NCBI GenBank assembly: GCA_030597345.1
Contig: JAUVSA010000013.1
Span: 1-17,796 of the forward strand
Length of the DNA stretch: 17,796 nucleotides
DNA from: Bacillota bacterium
GTDB taxonomy: Bacteria > Armatimonadota > Hebobacteria > Hebobacterales > Hebobacteraceae
Direction: 5' to 3'
The notes beneath the pieces are model-generated. The model saw nothing but the letters and a program-made list of their open reading frames with translations, was not told the origin of the DNA and searched no databases. The translations under genes and the position numbers were made by a program. Positions 1 to 6,156 of this stretch are shown here, one piece after another; positions within the stretch are counted from its first letter, which is position 1; every line of letters begins with the position of its first letter.

Positions 1-215
1 CCCACCGTGGTGGTCGCCCCCCGCGGCAGCCGCACCGGGTGCCTCCCCACCAGTATCGCCAGCCCCAAGAAAAATACCGCCTCCCATGCCAAATGCACCG
101 GCCCCCTAATGCTCAGCCAGGCCAGTACCACCCACCCCGCTACCCCTACCATTAGCATGTAGACGGTGAAAAGACGGAGTTCCCGTTTGTCGTTCTTCCC
201 GCGCCGAGTATGCAT
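1..215 (-). CDS. Membrane protein, N-terminal part only (window edge), probable signalling protein
   Basis: About 71 codons are visible, starting at an ATG; an in-frame TAG lies two codons upstream, so the start cannot be further out at an ATG. The N-terminus is basic (MHTRRGKNDKRELR) and is followed by two hydrophobic segments, about residues 15-36 and 42-59, joined by a short loop, then a basic segment (RHPVRLPRG). This is the look of a multi-span membrane protein with a cytoplasmic N-terminus. It lies 57 nt downstream of the HD-GYP/GGDEF gene on the same strand and probably shares its transcript and riboswitch. Similar two-helix starts occur in membrane sensor modules of HD-GYP and GGDEF proteins, but no catalytic domain is visible here, so function is inferred from context only. 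The upstream Shine-Dalgarno sequence is weak. Confidence 0.6.
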   Translation of the reverse strand, partial: MHTRRGKNDKRELRLFTVYMLMVGVAGWVVLAWLSIRGPVHLAWEAVFFLGLAILVGRHPVRLPRGATTTV

Positions 216-272
216 GAACTACGCCCACAGTCTGCAAGAGGCCGCCGGGATGGCCGCCTCCGGTGAGGAGCG

Positions 273-2357
273 TTAGGTACGCTTGACCGAGGCCACTTCC
301 TCCTGCCCGTCAGACTTCCCCTGGCCGGTCAGCAGAGAGACCTGCTGATGGAGCCGCTTGTCGGCGTACATTAAGCGGTCGGCAACGGCGATCAGGCCCT
401 GCGCGTCAGTTGCGTCGCCTGGGAAAGTGGCAACCCCGAAACTGGCGCTCAGGCTCACGACGCGATCGGAGAGCATCTCCACAGTAGTATCGCGAACAGC
501 GCTCTTGATGCGCTCTGCTGTGTCGAGCGCGCGCTTGTTCCCCGTATCCGGAAGGATTATGAAGAACTCATCGCCCGCGTACCGAACCACCGTATCCGAC
601 TCGCGCACGTGCCGCCTGAAGATCTCGGCAAGAATGCGAAGGACCCGATCGCCCTGCTGGTGGCCGTAGGTGTCGTTGACCAGCTTGAGCTTGTCGACGT
701 CGATGGCAATCAATGAGACAGGCGTCTGCTGGCGCTCGTCCTGGACGAGTTCTTCCTCCAGGCGCATGAAGAAATAGCGAGCGTTGGCAAGTCCGGTGAG
801 CTGGTCGGTGAGGGCCGACTGCTTCGTCAGCTCGTACTCGCGAGCGTTGGTGACCGCGATAGTGGCCTGACGTGCGACGGTGGTCACTAGGCGAGCATCG
901 TCATCGGTGAAAGGTCTGTCTTTGGGACGATAGAGCGTGATGGTTCCAACAGTGCCAGCGTCGCCGACCAACGGAGCTGCGAGCACCTCCGTAAGGGAGC
1001 ACTCGCGTGCGTTGGCACCCAGCAGCAGGGATAGATCGTCGCTGGCCGAGCCGCCCAAGCCGGAGGGGGCTCCGGTAAGGGCCACCGCGCCGCTAACGCC
1101 GCTCCCAAGGGGCAGGCGCTGTCCCTGGATGGCCTCGGCGTAGGGACCGGAGGCAGCGACTGCAAGGATCTGGTCGTCTTCTGGCTGCCGCAGGAACAGA
1201 ACGCAGGTGGCGAAGTCAATGATGCCCTTGGTCTTGCTGATGATCAGGCCGGCGGTCTCCTGCATATTGAGGCTCTGCCCCATAGTCTGCACAATCTCGT
1301 AGAGCGCGAGCAGTTCCTGCTGGGCCTGACGGATATCCATGAAGATAGCGCGCTGCCCGGCAGTATCCTGACTGCTCTGGTCCAGGCCCGCGCCGTCAGC
1401 ATCTATGATGAAGCCGAATCGATCTTGCGCTTGCCGCGAGGAAAGAACTCGGAAGCAAGTGTTGAGAATCCCCGGGTCGAAATGGGTCCCTGCGTGCTCT
1501 CGCATGAAGCTGACGGCCTCCTGGACAGTCTTCGCAGGGCGGTACGGGCGATGGGAGAGGAGAGCGCCGTACACGTCTGCGACGGCCAGGACTCGCGCCG
1601 CCAGGGGAATCTGGTCGCCGGCAAGCCCGTCCGGATAGCCGCTGCCATCGTACCATTCGTGGTGGCTGCGGATGATTGGCACGACGGGCCAGGGGAACTT
1701 CACGGGTTCGAGTATGGCAGCACCAACGAGAGTGTGTGTCCGGACCTTCTTCAGCTCCTCCGGCGTGAGCGGGTCGGGCTTGGAGAGGATGTAGTCAGGC
1801 ACGGCCAACTTCCCTATGTCGTGCAGCATGGCGGCCGTACCCAAGGCATCGATCTCGCCTTCGCTGAGGCCCATATCTTCGGCGATCATCACCGCGATGT
1901 CGTGCACGCGCTGGGTGTGGCCGTGGGTATGCTGGTCTTTCGCGTCGATCGCCATTGCGAAGGAGGCGATGACGGAGGAGTTGAGTTCCGCGAGTTGGTG
2001 GGCCCGCTCATAGGCCTGTGCGAGTCGGGAGGTGTGGCGCTCATTTAGATACTGCGCCACCACGAGGACCGCAAGAAGAACCACGACTGCGCCGATCAGC
2101 ACCTCATGAGCCGGCGCCATTTCGGGGCGGAGAAGCATACAGGCGACAGCGGCACCGCTCAGAAGACACGCAGCAGCGCCGAGATAACGACAGGCCCGAA
2201 GCGCTCTGACGGGGGATGCGGACCCGGAGAAGTCCCTCGACCGACCAGAGGCACGCGCGGCCGCGCCGGAGTGTCCCTGGCGGTTTACTCCGCCGGGCGC
2301 GTCCTCCTCGTTTCGCTGCAAGATAGTACGACCAGGCTGCCGGTACTTCTCGCTCAT
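273..2357 (-). CDS. Membrane-anchored HD-GYP / GAF / GGDEF protein: bifunctional c-di-GMP phosphodiesterase and diguanylate cyclase
   Basis: Residue numbers count from an upstream GTG at 2378; I prefer the ATG at 2357 (residue 8), which has GGGA 7 nt upstream while the GTG has none. After a hydrophilic N-terminus come two membrane helices (about 63-83 and 92-110), a short linker, and an HD-GYP domain (about 133-320) with LHDIGK (H186, D187), HHE at 239-241 and GYP at 247-249, all intact. A GAF-like sensory domain (about 355-515) follows, then GGDEF (about 520-680) with the active-site variant AGDEF at 601-605 and an RxxD inhibitory site (RESD, 592-595) exactly five residues before it. Both catalytic domains look competent. 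HD-GYP domains hydrolyse c-di-GMP to pGpG or GMP; GGDEF domains make c-di-GMP from two GTP. The gene follows a c-di-GMP riboswitch, which suggests feedback control. The net activity cannot be told from sequence. Confidence 0.93.
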   Translation of the reverse strand: MSEKYRQPGRTILQRNEEDAPGGVNRQGHSGAAARASGRSRDFSGSASPVRALRACRYLGAAACLLSGAAVACMLLRPEMAPAHEVLIGAVVVLLAVLVVAQYLNERHTSRLAQAYERAHQLAELNSSVIASFAMAIDAKDQHTHGHTQRVHDIAVMIAEDMGLSEGEIDALGTAAMLHDIGKLAVPDYILSKPDPLTPEELKKVRTHTLVGAAILEPVKFPWPVVPIIRSHHEWYDGSGYPDGLAGDQIPLAARVLAVADVYGALLSHRPYRPAKTVQEAVSFMREHAGTHFDPGILNTCFRVLSSRQAQDRFGFIIDADGAGLDQSSQDTAGQRAIFMDIRQAQQELLALYEIVQTMGQSLNMQETAGLIISKTKGIIDFATCVLFLRQPEDDQILAVAASGPYAEAIQGQRLPLGSGVSGAVALTGAPSGLGGSASDDLSLLLGANARECSLTEVLAAPLVGDAGTVGTITLYRPKDRPFTDDDARLVTTVARQATIAVTNAREYELTKQSALTDQLTGLANARYFFMRLEEELVQDERQQTPVSLIAIDVDKLKLVNDTYGHQQGDRVLRILAEIFRRHVRESDTVVRYAGDEFFIILPDTGNKRALDTAERIKSAVRDTTVEMLSDRVVSLSASFGVATFPGDATDAQGLIAVADRLMYADKRLHQQVSLLTGQGKSDGQEEVASVKRT

Positions 2358-2414
2358 CAGCAGATCCCGTTTTCGCACGATTTCAGATGCTCACGTATCA
2401 AACGGCGGAGCACT

Positions 2415-2509
2415 GCTCTCTTCGGCAGCCTGGCGATCATAGTCCGATAGGACGACAGACCCATAGCTTTGCGTGCGCGCCTTTCGGCGCGTTTGCCTTT
2501 TCGGAAAGC
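2415..2509 (-). promoter_or_regulatory. Class I cyclic-di-GMP riboswitch aptamer (GEMM-I)
   Basis: On the minus strand the leader of the HD-GYP/GGDEF gene shows the GEMM-I landmarks in order: GGCAAA, a stem CGCGCC/GGCGCG closed by a GAAA tetraloop, then ACGCAAAGC, GGGTCT, a short hairpin GTCC-TATC-GGAC, ATGATCGCC and the terminal AGGCTGCC. An outer P1 stem GCTTTC/GAGAGC pairs 2504-2509 with 2415-2420. By alignment to the Vc2 aptamer, the position equivalent to G20, which contacts the ligand, is G, so c-di-GMP rather than cGAMP is the expected ligand. Downstream, TGCTC (2408-2412) can pair either with GAGCA inside the P1 3' strand (2414-2418) or with a second GAGCA at 2388-2392, near the start codons. 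This could be the switching element. There is no T-tract, so translational control is more likely than termination. Confidence 0.88.
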
Positions 2510-2511
2510 GC

Positions 2512-2517
2512 TATCTA
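2512..2517 (-). promoter_or_regulatory. Candidate -10 element for the riboswitch transcript
   Basis: TAGATA on the minus strand lies about 3 nt before the first base of the aptamer P1 stem, so initiation about 7 nt downstream would start the RNA almost exactly at the riboswitch. No good -35 hexamer is visible 17 nt upstream (TGCAGT), so this is a positional inference. Confidence 0.4.
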
Positions 2518-2603
2518 GCTTCAGCTACACGTTGACTGCACCCCCAGTAATTGTTCCACAATGGCCGCGGGCGGATGAGATGAGAGAATGAGGGTATGTG
2601 GCA

Positions 2604-3521
2604 CTAATCGCGACGTCGATCTGCAACGAACTGGCTGCCTGGCAGATCCTTCGCGTAGCCTTTCACTTCGGCGGCGACCTCGGTAAGGTGGAGATACCCG
2701 GTGACGGTGCGCAATGTCGTATTCACGCCGCCGATCGAGAGTGTCATTATCGGGTACCGCGTGGGCTCGCCCCGTCTGCTCGGGCATTCGATGTACCCCC
2801 GCGCCCGGTCTTCAGGCGAGTAGAGCGCCGGCGCGCGTTGGTCGAACTCAGATATGACATATTGGGCGATTGCGCGGTAGCTCTCTGCTTGGGTTATGAT
2901 GGCGAAATCGTCGCCGCCGATGTGCACGCACACATCGCGAGGTCCTCCCAGGCTCTTGGTGCCGGCTACAACTTGGCGGCCGAGGATACGGATGGCGATG
3001 TCGCCCCGGCCGAACCCATAGACGTCGTTGTAGGCTTTGAAGTTGTCCAGGTCGAGGTAGAGGAACACAAACGGATCGTGTGTTTCCAGCCGCTGCTCCA
3101 CCTCTTGGCGAAGGACTGGGCTGCCCGGCAGGCCCGTCAGCGCGCTGAGCGGCGCGCGCGCTTGTGCCGATAGGACCGCGTTGAAGAGGCGCAGCAGCAG
3201 CGCCTCTGGCTCCACCCCGTCTGCTCCCTCTGGCAGAACCACCCGCACCTGCCCGGGCTCGGCCGGCTCCTCGTCGCTTGCTGCTGTGATGAGAAACACA
3301 GAATGGGCCAGACCGCGCCGGCGCAACTCCTCGGCCAGCTCGGAGGCGGCAGCGGAGTGGCCGGCAACGGCCACTATCTGCGGCATGGAGCGAGCCACGC
3401 GGTCTGCCAGTTCGTCCTTGTCCGCGGTCCAGCGGGTTTCACCCCGCAACTGCACGTCGAACCGGCACAATTTGGCTCGCCGATCTTGCACGATGAGTAT
3501 GGCCAGTGACTCGGTCGTCAT
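2604..3521 (-). CDS. GGDEF-family protein with degenerate GGDDF motif and Rossmann-like N-terminal domain
   Basis: 305 residues from an ATG. Residues 1-120 form an alternating strand/helix domain (ILIVQDRR, IVAVAGHS, HSVFLITA) that resembles a receiver fold but has no recognisable phosphoacceptor pocket. Residues 125-300 are a GGDEF domain with LTGLPG, the substrate motif DLDNFKAYNDVYGFGRGD (157-174) and GGDDF at 202-206 in place of GG(D/E)EF. No RxxD inhibitory site precedes it (G at the Arg position). GGDDF domains may be weakly active or act as GTP or c-di-GMP sensors; activity is uncertain. No membrane helix or signal peptide is seen, so it is cytoplasmic. It ends about 95 nt upstream of the riboswitch of the next c-di-GMP gene, in the same orientation. 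The Shine-Dalgarno is poor, and its leader contains alternative hairpins. Confidence 0.85.
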   Translation of the reverse strand: MTTESLAILIVQDRRAKLCRFDVQLRGETRWTADKDELADRVARSMPQIVAVAGHSAAASELAEELRRRGLAHSVFLITAASDEEPAEPGQVRVVLPEGADGVEPEALLLRLFNAVLSAQARAPLSALTGLPGSPVLRQEVEQRLETHDPFVFLYLDLDNFKAYNDVYGFGRGDIAIRILGRQVVAGTKSLGGPRDVCVHIGGDDFAIITQAESYRAIAQYVISEFDQRAPALYSPEDRARGYIECPSRRGEPTRYPIMTLSIGGVNTTLRTVTGYLHLTEVAAEVKGYAKDLPGSQFVADRRRD

Positions 3522-3551
3522 CCTACGATACCCACGTCAGCGGCCCCGGCT

Positions 3552-3582
3552 GGGCGCAGCTTGCGTCCCAGAAGGCCAAGCT
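3552..3582 (-). promoter_or_regulatory. Mutually exclusive leader hairpins upstream of the GGDDF gene
   Basis: About 30-60 nt before the start codon the minus strand can form either AGCTTG/CAAGCT (3577-3582 with 3558-3563, perfect 6 bp, 13-nt loop) or GGGACGC/GCGCCC (3563-3569 with 3552-3557, one bulged A, loop AAGCT). The 3' arm of the first is the loop of the second, so they exclude one another, as in leader-RNA switches. GCAAGC and ACGCAAGC here loosely recall GEMM-I, but the GAAA-capped P2 stem is absent. Confidence 0.35.
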
Positions 3583-3782
3583 TGCTTCGTGATGCTTTCC
3601 AGCGTGTTATTCCACACTTGAGAATGTAGTCGACCGCTTGTCGCGGCTTCGGCACACGCAGACGCTGCACTGATGCGAGGAGCAATGGTGGGCTGTGGAA
3701 TGGTTCCTGTAGAGGATGGGAGAGCACTAGAGCCTGCTTCCCCGGGGGCCGCGCCGGCCCCAGGGTGGCGGGCGTTTTTGTT

Positions 3783-3869
3783 GGCGGCGAGGATGACCGA
3801 ACAATGGTACCCAGGAGCGACGGCTTTCCTACTGTGGACGGCCTGCTCACCGCCGTCATCCTCGCCGCC
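3783..3869. repeat. 15-bp perfect inverted repeat with 57-nt loop, plus 9-bp direct repeat
   Basis: GGCGGCGAGGATGAC (3783-3797) is exactly complementary to 3855-3869. GTACCCAGG occurs at 3807-3815 inside the loop and again at 3877-3885 just outside. A G+C-rich hairpin (GGGGCC/GGCCCC at 3745-3761) lies just to the left, and a TTTTT run sits at 3775-3779. The rest of the 451-base gap 3522-3972 has no convincing gene. The repeat could be an RNA structure, a small mobile remnant or a protein-binding site; the sequence does not decide. Confidence 0.7.
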
Positions 3870-3915
3870 CCTTTTCGTACCCAGGTCCCTGCGTGTGGGC
3901 AGAGGCCACGGCTTA

Positions 3916-3924
3916 TGGTATACT
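3916..3924 (+). promoter_or_regulatory. Extended -10 promoter for the L25 gene
   Basis: TGGTATACT contains a near-consensus TATACT (3919-3924) preceded by TGN, the extended -10 form that tolerates a poor -35, and none is seen here. Initiation near 3931 would give a leader of about 40 nt containing the Shine-Dalgarno of L25. Confidence 0.6.
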
Positions 3925-3972
3925 GTGCTGTTGGCCGCCGGTTGGCGACGGACTCGGAAGGGAGTGTAGCGG

Positions 3973-4656
3973 ATGAGAGTGGAACAGATCGAGCTCTCTG
4001 TGTCAATGCGCTCGGAGGTCGGGAAGACGGCCGCTCGACGCCTGCGAGCAGCAGGCAAGATACCTGGAGTAATCTACGGACGGGGAGAGGAAAGCGTGGC
4101 GATCGCTGTGGACGGGACGCTCTTCTCCACCTCGCGGCCGGCGTCGGGCTGGCATTCGACAGTGATCCAGTTGCGCATTGAAGGAGCCGACGAGCAAGAT
4201 ACGCTGTCCACTGTTATGATAAAGGAAATCCAGCGTGATCTGGTCGAGCGCCGAGTTCTGAGCGTGGATTTCCATCGCATCTCCTTGCTGGAGGCGGTTC
4301 GGGCACAGATCCCTGTGATGGCAGTGGGCGAGAGCCCAGGGGTCAAGATCGGCGGCATACTGGAGCACATCACTCACGAGGTGATGGTGGAGTGCATGCC
4401 GACCGACATGCCGGATCGCCTTGAGGCCGATATCTCAGGGACCAATATCGGCGGCAGCGTGCGGGTCAGAGATCTCACGCTGCCGGACGGCGTCAGAGTA
4501 ATCACCCCCGAGGAGGACGTCCTGCTGGTCGTGGCTCCGCCAGTGCGCGCGGAGGAGCTGGAGCCAGTCGCTGAAGTCGAAGAGGGAGCCGTGGTCGAGG
4601 AGGCGCTGGAGCCTGAAGTCGTCGGGGAGGAAGAGACGAAGGAAGAGACCTCGTAG
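3973..4656 (+). CDS. rplY: 50S ribosomal protein L25, long CTC-type (general stress) form
   Basis: 227 residues. The N-terminal L25 domain (about 4-95) binds 5S rRNA and has the family motif GKTAARRLRAAGKIPGVIYG (17-36). The C-terminal TL5/CTC beta domain (about 100-188) includes VDFHRISLLEAV and GVKIGGILEHITHEV. A strongly acidic tail rich in E and V (about 190-227) closes the protein, as is usual for the long form. The start ATG has an excellent Shine-Dalgarno (AAGGGAG, 3958-3964, 8 nt spacing) and an extended -10 promoter. This is the only plus-strand gene and it converges on prs and glmU. In Firmicutes glmU, prs and ctc run in one direction, so the grouping is kept here but L25 is inverted. 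Confidence 0.95.
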   Translation: MRVEQIELSVSMRSEVGKTAARRLRAAGKIPGVIYGRGEESVAIAVDGTLFSTSRPASGWHSTVIQLRIEGADEQDTLSTVMIKEIQRDLVERRVLSVDFHRISLLEAVRAQIPVMAVGESPGVKIGGILEHITHEVMVECMPTDMPDRLEADISGTNIGGSVRVRDLTLPDGVRVITPEEDVLLVVAPPVRAEELEPVAEVEEGAVVEEALEPEVVGEEETKEETS

Positions 4657-4802
4657 CTCTGGCTATGGCTGGACAGAGATGCCCTGGCTGACAGGTCTCC
4701 ACGGGCCCGTAGCTGGCTGGGCTTATCGAGGTGGAAGCCGGTCTGCGGATGCGGCCCGCCCCCCCCAGGCGACAAGCAAGGCCGGCCCGCATCGGAGGAT
4801 AA
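4657..4802. other. Intergenic stretch after L25 with weak hairpin and poly-C run
   Basis: No coding signal. GATGCGG (4748-4754) can pair with CCGCATC (4787-4793), flanking a run of eight C (4759-4766). There is no T-tract, so this is at best a weak terminator for L25. The homopolymer is a likely site of sequencing-length error. Confidence 0.4.
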
Positions 4803-4935
4803 CTAGAAGCTGTTTCATAACCTCCATCTGAGGTTATGAAACAGCAGCACAAGCCGCCAGGCTCCAGCAGGCGCATTTCATGCCATCGTCTCTAACGGAC
4901 AGCCAGGCGAGTGAGGGTTATGAAATGCGCTCTAG
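4803..4935. mobile_element. MITE-like element or IS remnant with TTTCATAACC terminal repeats and CTAG flanks
   Basis: The block is bounded by CTAG at 4803-4806 and 4932-4935. The ends match as inverted repeats (GAAGCTGTTTCATAACC on the left; GAGCGCATTTCATAACC read inward from the right, 12 of 17 identical). The left end is immediately mirrored, giving a perfect 16-bp hairpin 4809-4824/4830-4845 with loop CATCT. A second inverted pair, 4871-4881 with 4920-4930 (11 bp), sits at the right end. No transposase is encoded in about 125 bp. CTAG (YTAR) duplications are known for the IS5 family, so a non-autonomous relative is a reasonable inference. The right CTAG overlaps the TAG stop codon of the small gene at 4932-5075. 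The left hairpin may also serve as that gene's terminator. Confidence 0.6.
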
Positions 4936-5075
4936 GACGTATCGGTGCCGCGAAGCAGCTCGCTGGTCTGCTGTTTCTTCTCGCGCTTCTCCTTGCGCCT
5001 TTCCTTGATGCTCTTCTTGGGCTTCTTCTTCTCGCGTTTGAGATGACGCTTATCGCCACCCTTGAATCCGGGCAT
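4932..5075 (-). CDS. Small, very basic protein of 47 residues, function unknown
   Basis: The reading frame starts MPGFKGGDKRHLKREK and continues lysine/arginine rich (KKKPKKSIKERRKEKREKK, about 16-34) before a short neutral tail ending GTDTS. It has a strong Shine-Dalgarno (GGGAGG, 9-10 nt before the ATG) and starts 73 nt after prs on the same strand, so it is probably co-expressed with glmU and prs. The composition suggests nucleic acid or ribosome association, with a helical middle, but I do not recognise a family; it is not the ribosomal THX sequence. The stop codon lies in the CTAG flank of the neighbouring MITE-like element. It is too short for default gene-length cutoffs, but start signal and spacing support it. 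Confidence 0.7.
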   Translation of the reverse strand: MPGFKGGDKRHLKREKKKPKKSIKERRKEKREKKQQTSELLRGTDTS

Positions 5076-5148
5076 GTCTAGCTACCTCCCGTCCGCGGTA
5101 TGGGCCACGGTGCCGAGTCGCGCCGCCAGAACTCGACGCTCTGTCCAG

Positions 5149-6129
5149 TTACCGCTTGTCTTCCTCCCAGTATCGGCCGAAGAGCGTGGAAACAGACATG
5201 TTGCCGTGCACGCGCCTAATCGCTTCCCCCAGCACTGGTGCGATGGACAGAATGCGAATCTTGTCCCGCCGCTTGCTGGCAGGAACCGGAATGGTATCGG
5301 TCACGACTATCTCTTTGATGGGCGACGCCTCGAGCCGATCCACGGCATCTCCCGAGAACACGGGGTGAGTGGCGTATGCGTAGATCTCGCGGGCGCCCCG
5401 CGCGGCTACCATTTCCGCTGCCTGCACGATGGACCCACCGGTGTCTATTATATCGTCGACCAAGACCACCCGCTTCCCCTCCATCTCACCGATGACCTCG
5501 ATTGCTTCTACTTTGTTGGCCTCTGGTCGTCGCTTGGCTATGATTGCCAGGGCTGCGCTGAGCCGATCCGCCAGAGCTTTGGCGCCCCCCACACCTCCAA
5601 CGTCCGGCGATACGACCACGGTGTCCGAACCTCCAAAGGAGCGTGCGATTAGGTCCTCGGCCAGTATGGGCCCCGCTGGGAGATGGTCTACCGGCACATC
5701 GAAGAACCCCTGTATCGACTGAACGTGTAAGTCGACTGTGAGGACACGATTGGCGCCTGCGACCGAAATGAGGTCGGCCATAAGCTTGGCTGAAATCGGC
5801 TCCCGCGGCTTGAGCTTCTTCTCCTGTCTGGCATATCCGTAGTACGGAATGACGGCGGTAGTGCGTCGCGCGGAGGCCCGCTTCAGCGCGTCCAGTATAA
5901 CCAACAACTCCATGATGTTCTCGGAGGTGGGCGGGCAGGTTGGCTGCACGACAAAGACGTCGGCCCCTCGGACGCTTTCCTCGATCCGCACCCAGATCTC
6001 GCCGTCGGAGAAGCGCCCAGCCTGCATGCGGGCGAGAGGAGTCCCAAGCTGGGCGGCGATCGCCTTGCTGAGGTTAGGGTTAGCGTTGCCGCTTAGGATG
6101 CGTAAGTCGTCTGGCGCTGTCGATGCCAC
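5149..6129 (-). CDS. prs: Ribose-phosphate pyrophosphokinase (PRPP synthetase)
   Basis: 326 residues, full length for class I enzymes. It makes PRPP from ribose 5-phosphate and ATP, feeding purine, pyrimidine, histidine, tryptophan and NAD synthesis. Visible family signatures: FSDGEI (40-45), the catalytic flexible loop region YYGYARQEKK (96-105), the divalent-metal/ATP segment TVDLHVQSIQGFF (131-143), and the ribose-5-phosphate/PRPP loop VVLVDDIIDTGGS (221-233). The start is a GTG with GGGAGG 7 nt upstream. It follows glmU-type gene stop by 27 nt, the classical glmU-prs pairing, and a small basic gene follows. All expected motifs are intact. Confidence 0.97.
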   Translation of the reverse strand: MASTAPDDLRILSGNANPNLSKAIAAQLGTPLARMQAGRFSDGEIWVRIEESVRGADVFVVQPTCPPTSENIMELLVILDALKRASARRTTAVIPYYGYARQEKKLKPREPISAKLMADLISVAGANRVLTVDLHVQSIQGFFDVPVDHLPAGPILAEDLIARSFGGSDTVVVSPDVGGVGGAKALADRLSAALAIIAKRRPEANKVEAIEVIGEMEGKRVVLVDDIIDTGGSIVQAAEMVAARGAREIYAYATHPVFSGDAVDRLEASPIKEIVVTDTIPVPASKRRDKIRILSIAPVLGEAIRRVHGNMSVSTLFGRYWEEDKR

Positions 6130-6156
6130 AGCGCGGCCTCCCGGCTCTCCCCGAAG

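Noticed and set aside
2415..2509. Assignment of the riboswitch to the cGAMP-sensing GEMM-Ib variant
   Set aside because: The aligned G20 position is G, not A, and the adjacent enzyme acts on c-di-GMP; the A at the next outer position does not change the ligand contact.
3741..3780. Rho-independent terminator at the G+C-rich hairpin followed by TTTTT
   Set aside because: The T run is about 13 nt beyond the stem and no plus-strand gene ends upstream of it.
3673..3969. Plus-strand 98-codon open frame ending just before L25
   Set aside because: It contains the L25 promoter and the inverted repeat, and shows no recognisable motif or ribosome-binding site.
3518..4006. Minus-strand 162-codon open frame spanning the whole L25 / GGDDF intergenic region, its stop overlapping the GGDDF start by 4 nt
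   Set aside because: The composition is Ser/Pro/Arg-rich without domain character, it overlaps the L25 start and promoter, and it has no Shine-Dalgarno; a second shadow frame covers the same bases.
4809..4845. L25 rho-independent terminator
   Set aside because: No T-tract follows on the plus strand and it lies about 150 nt after the stop; it is better explained as the mirrored end of the MITE-like element, perhaps serving the minus-strand small gene.
5062..5652. 196-codon plus-strand frame opposite prs
   Set aside because: It is antisense to prs and its composition is not protein-like.
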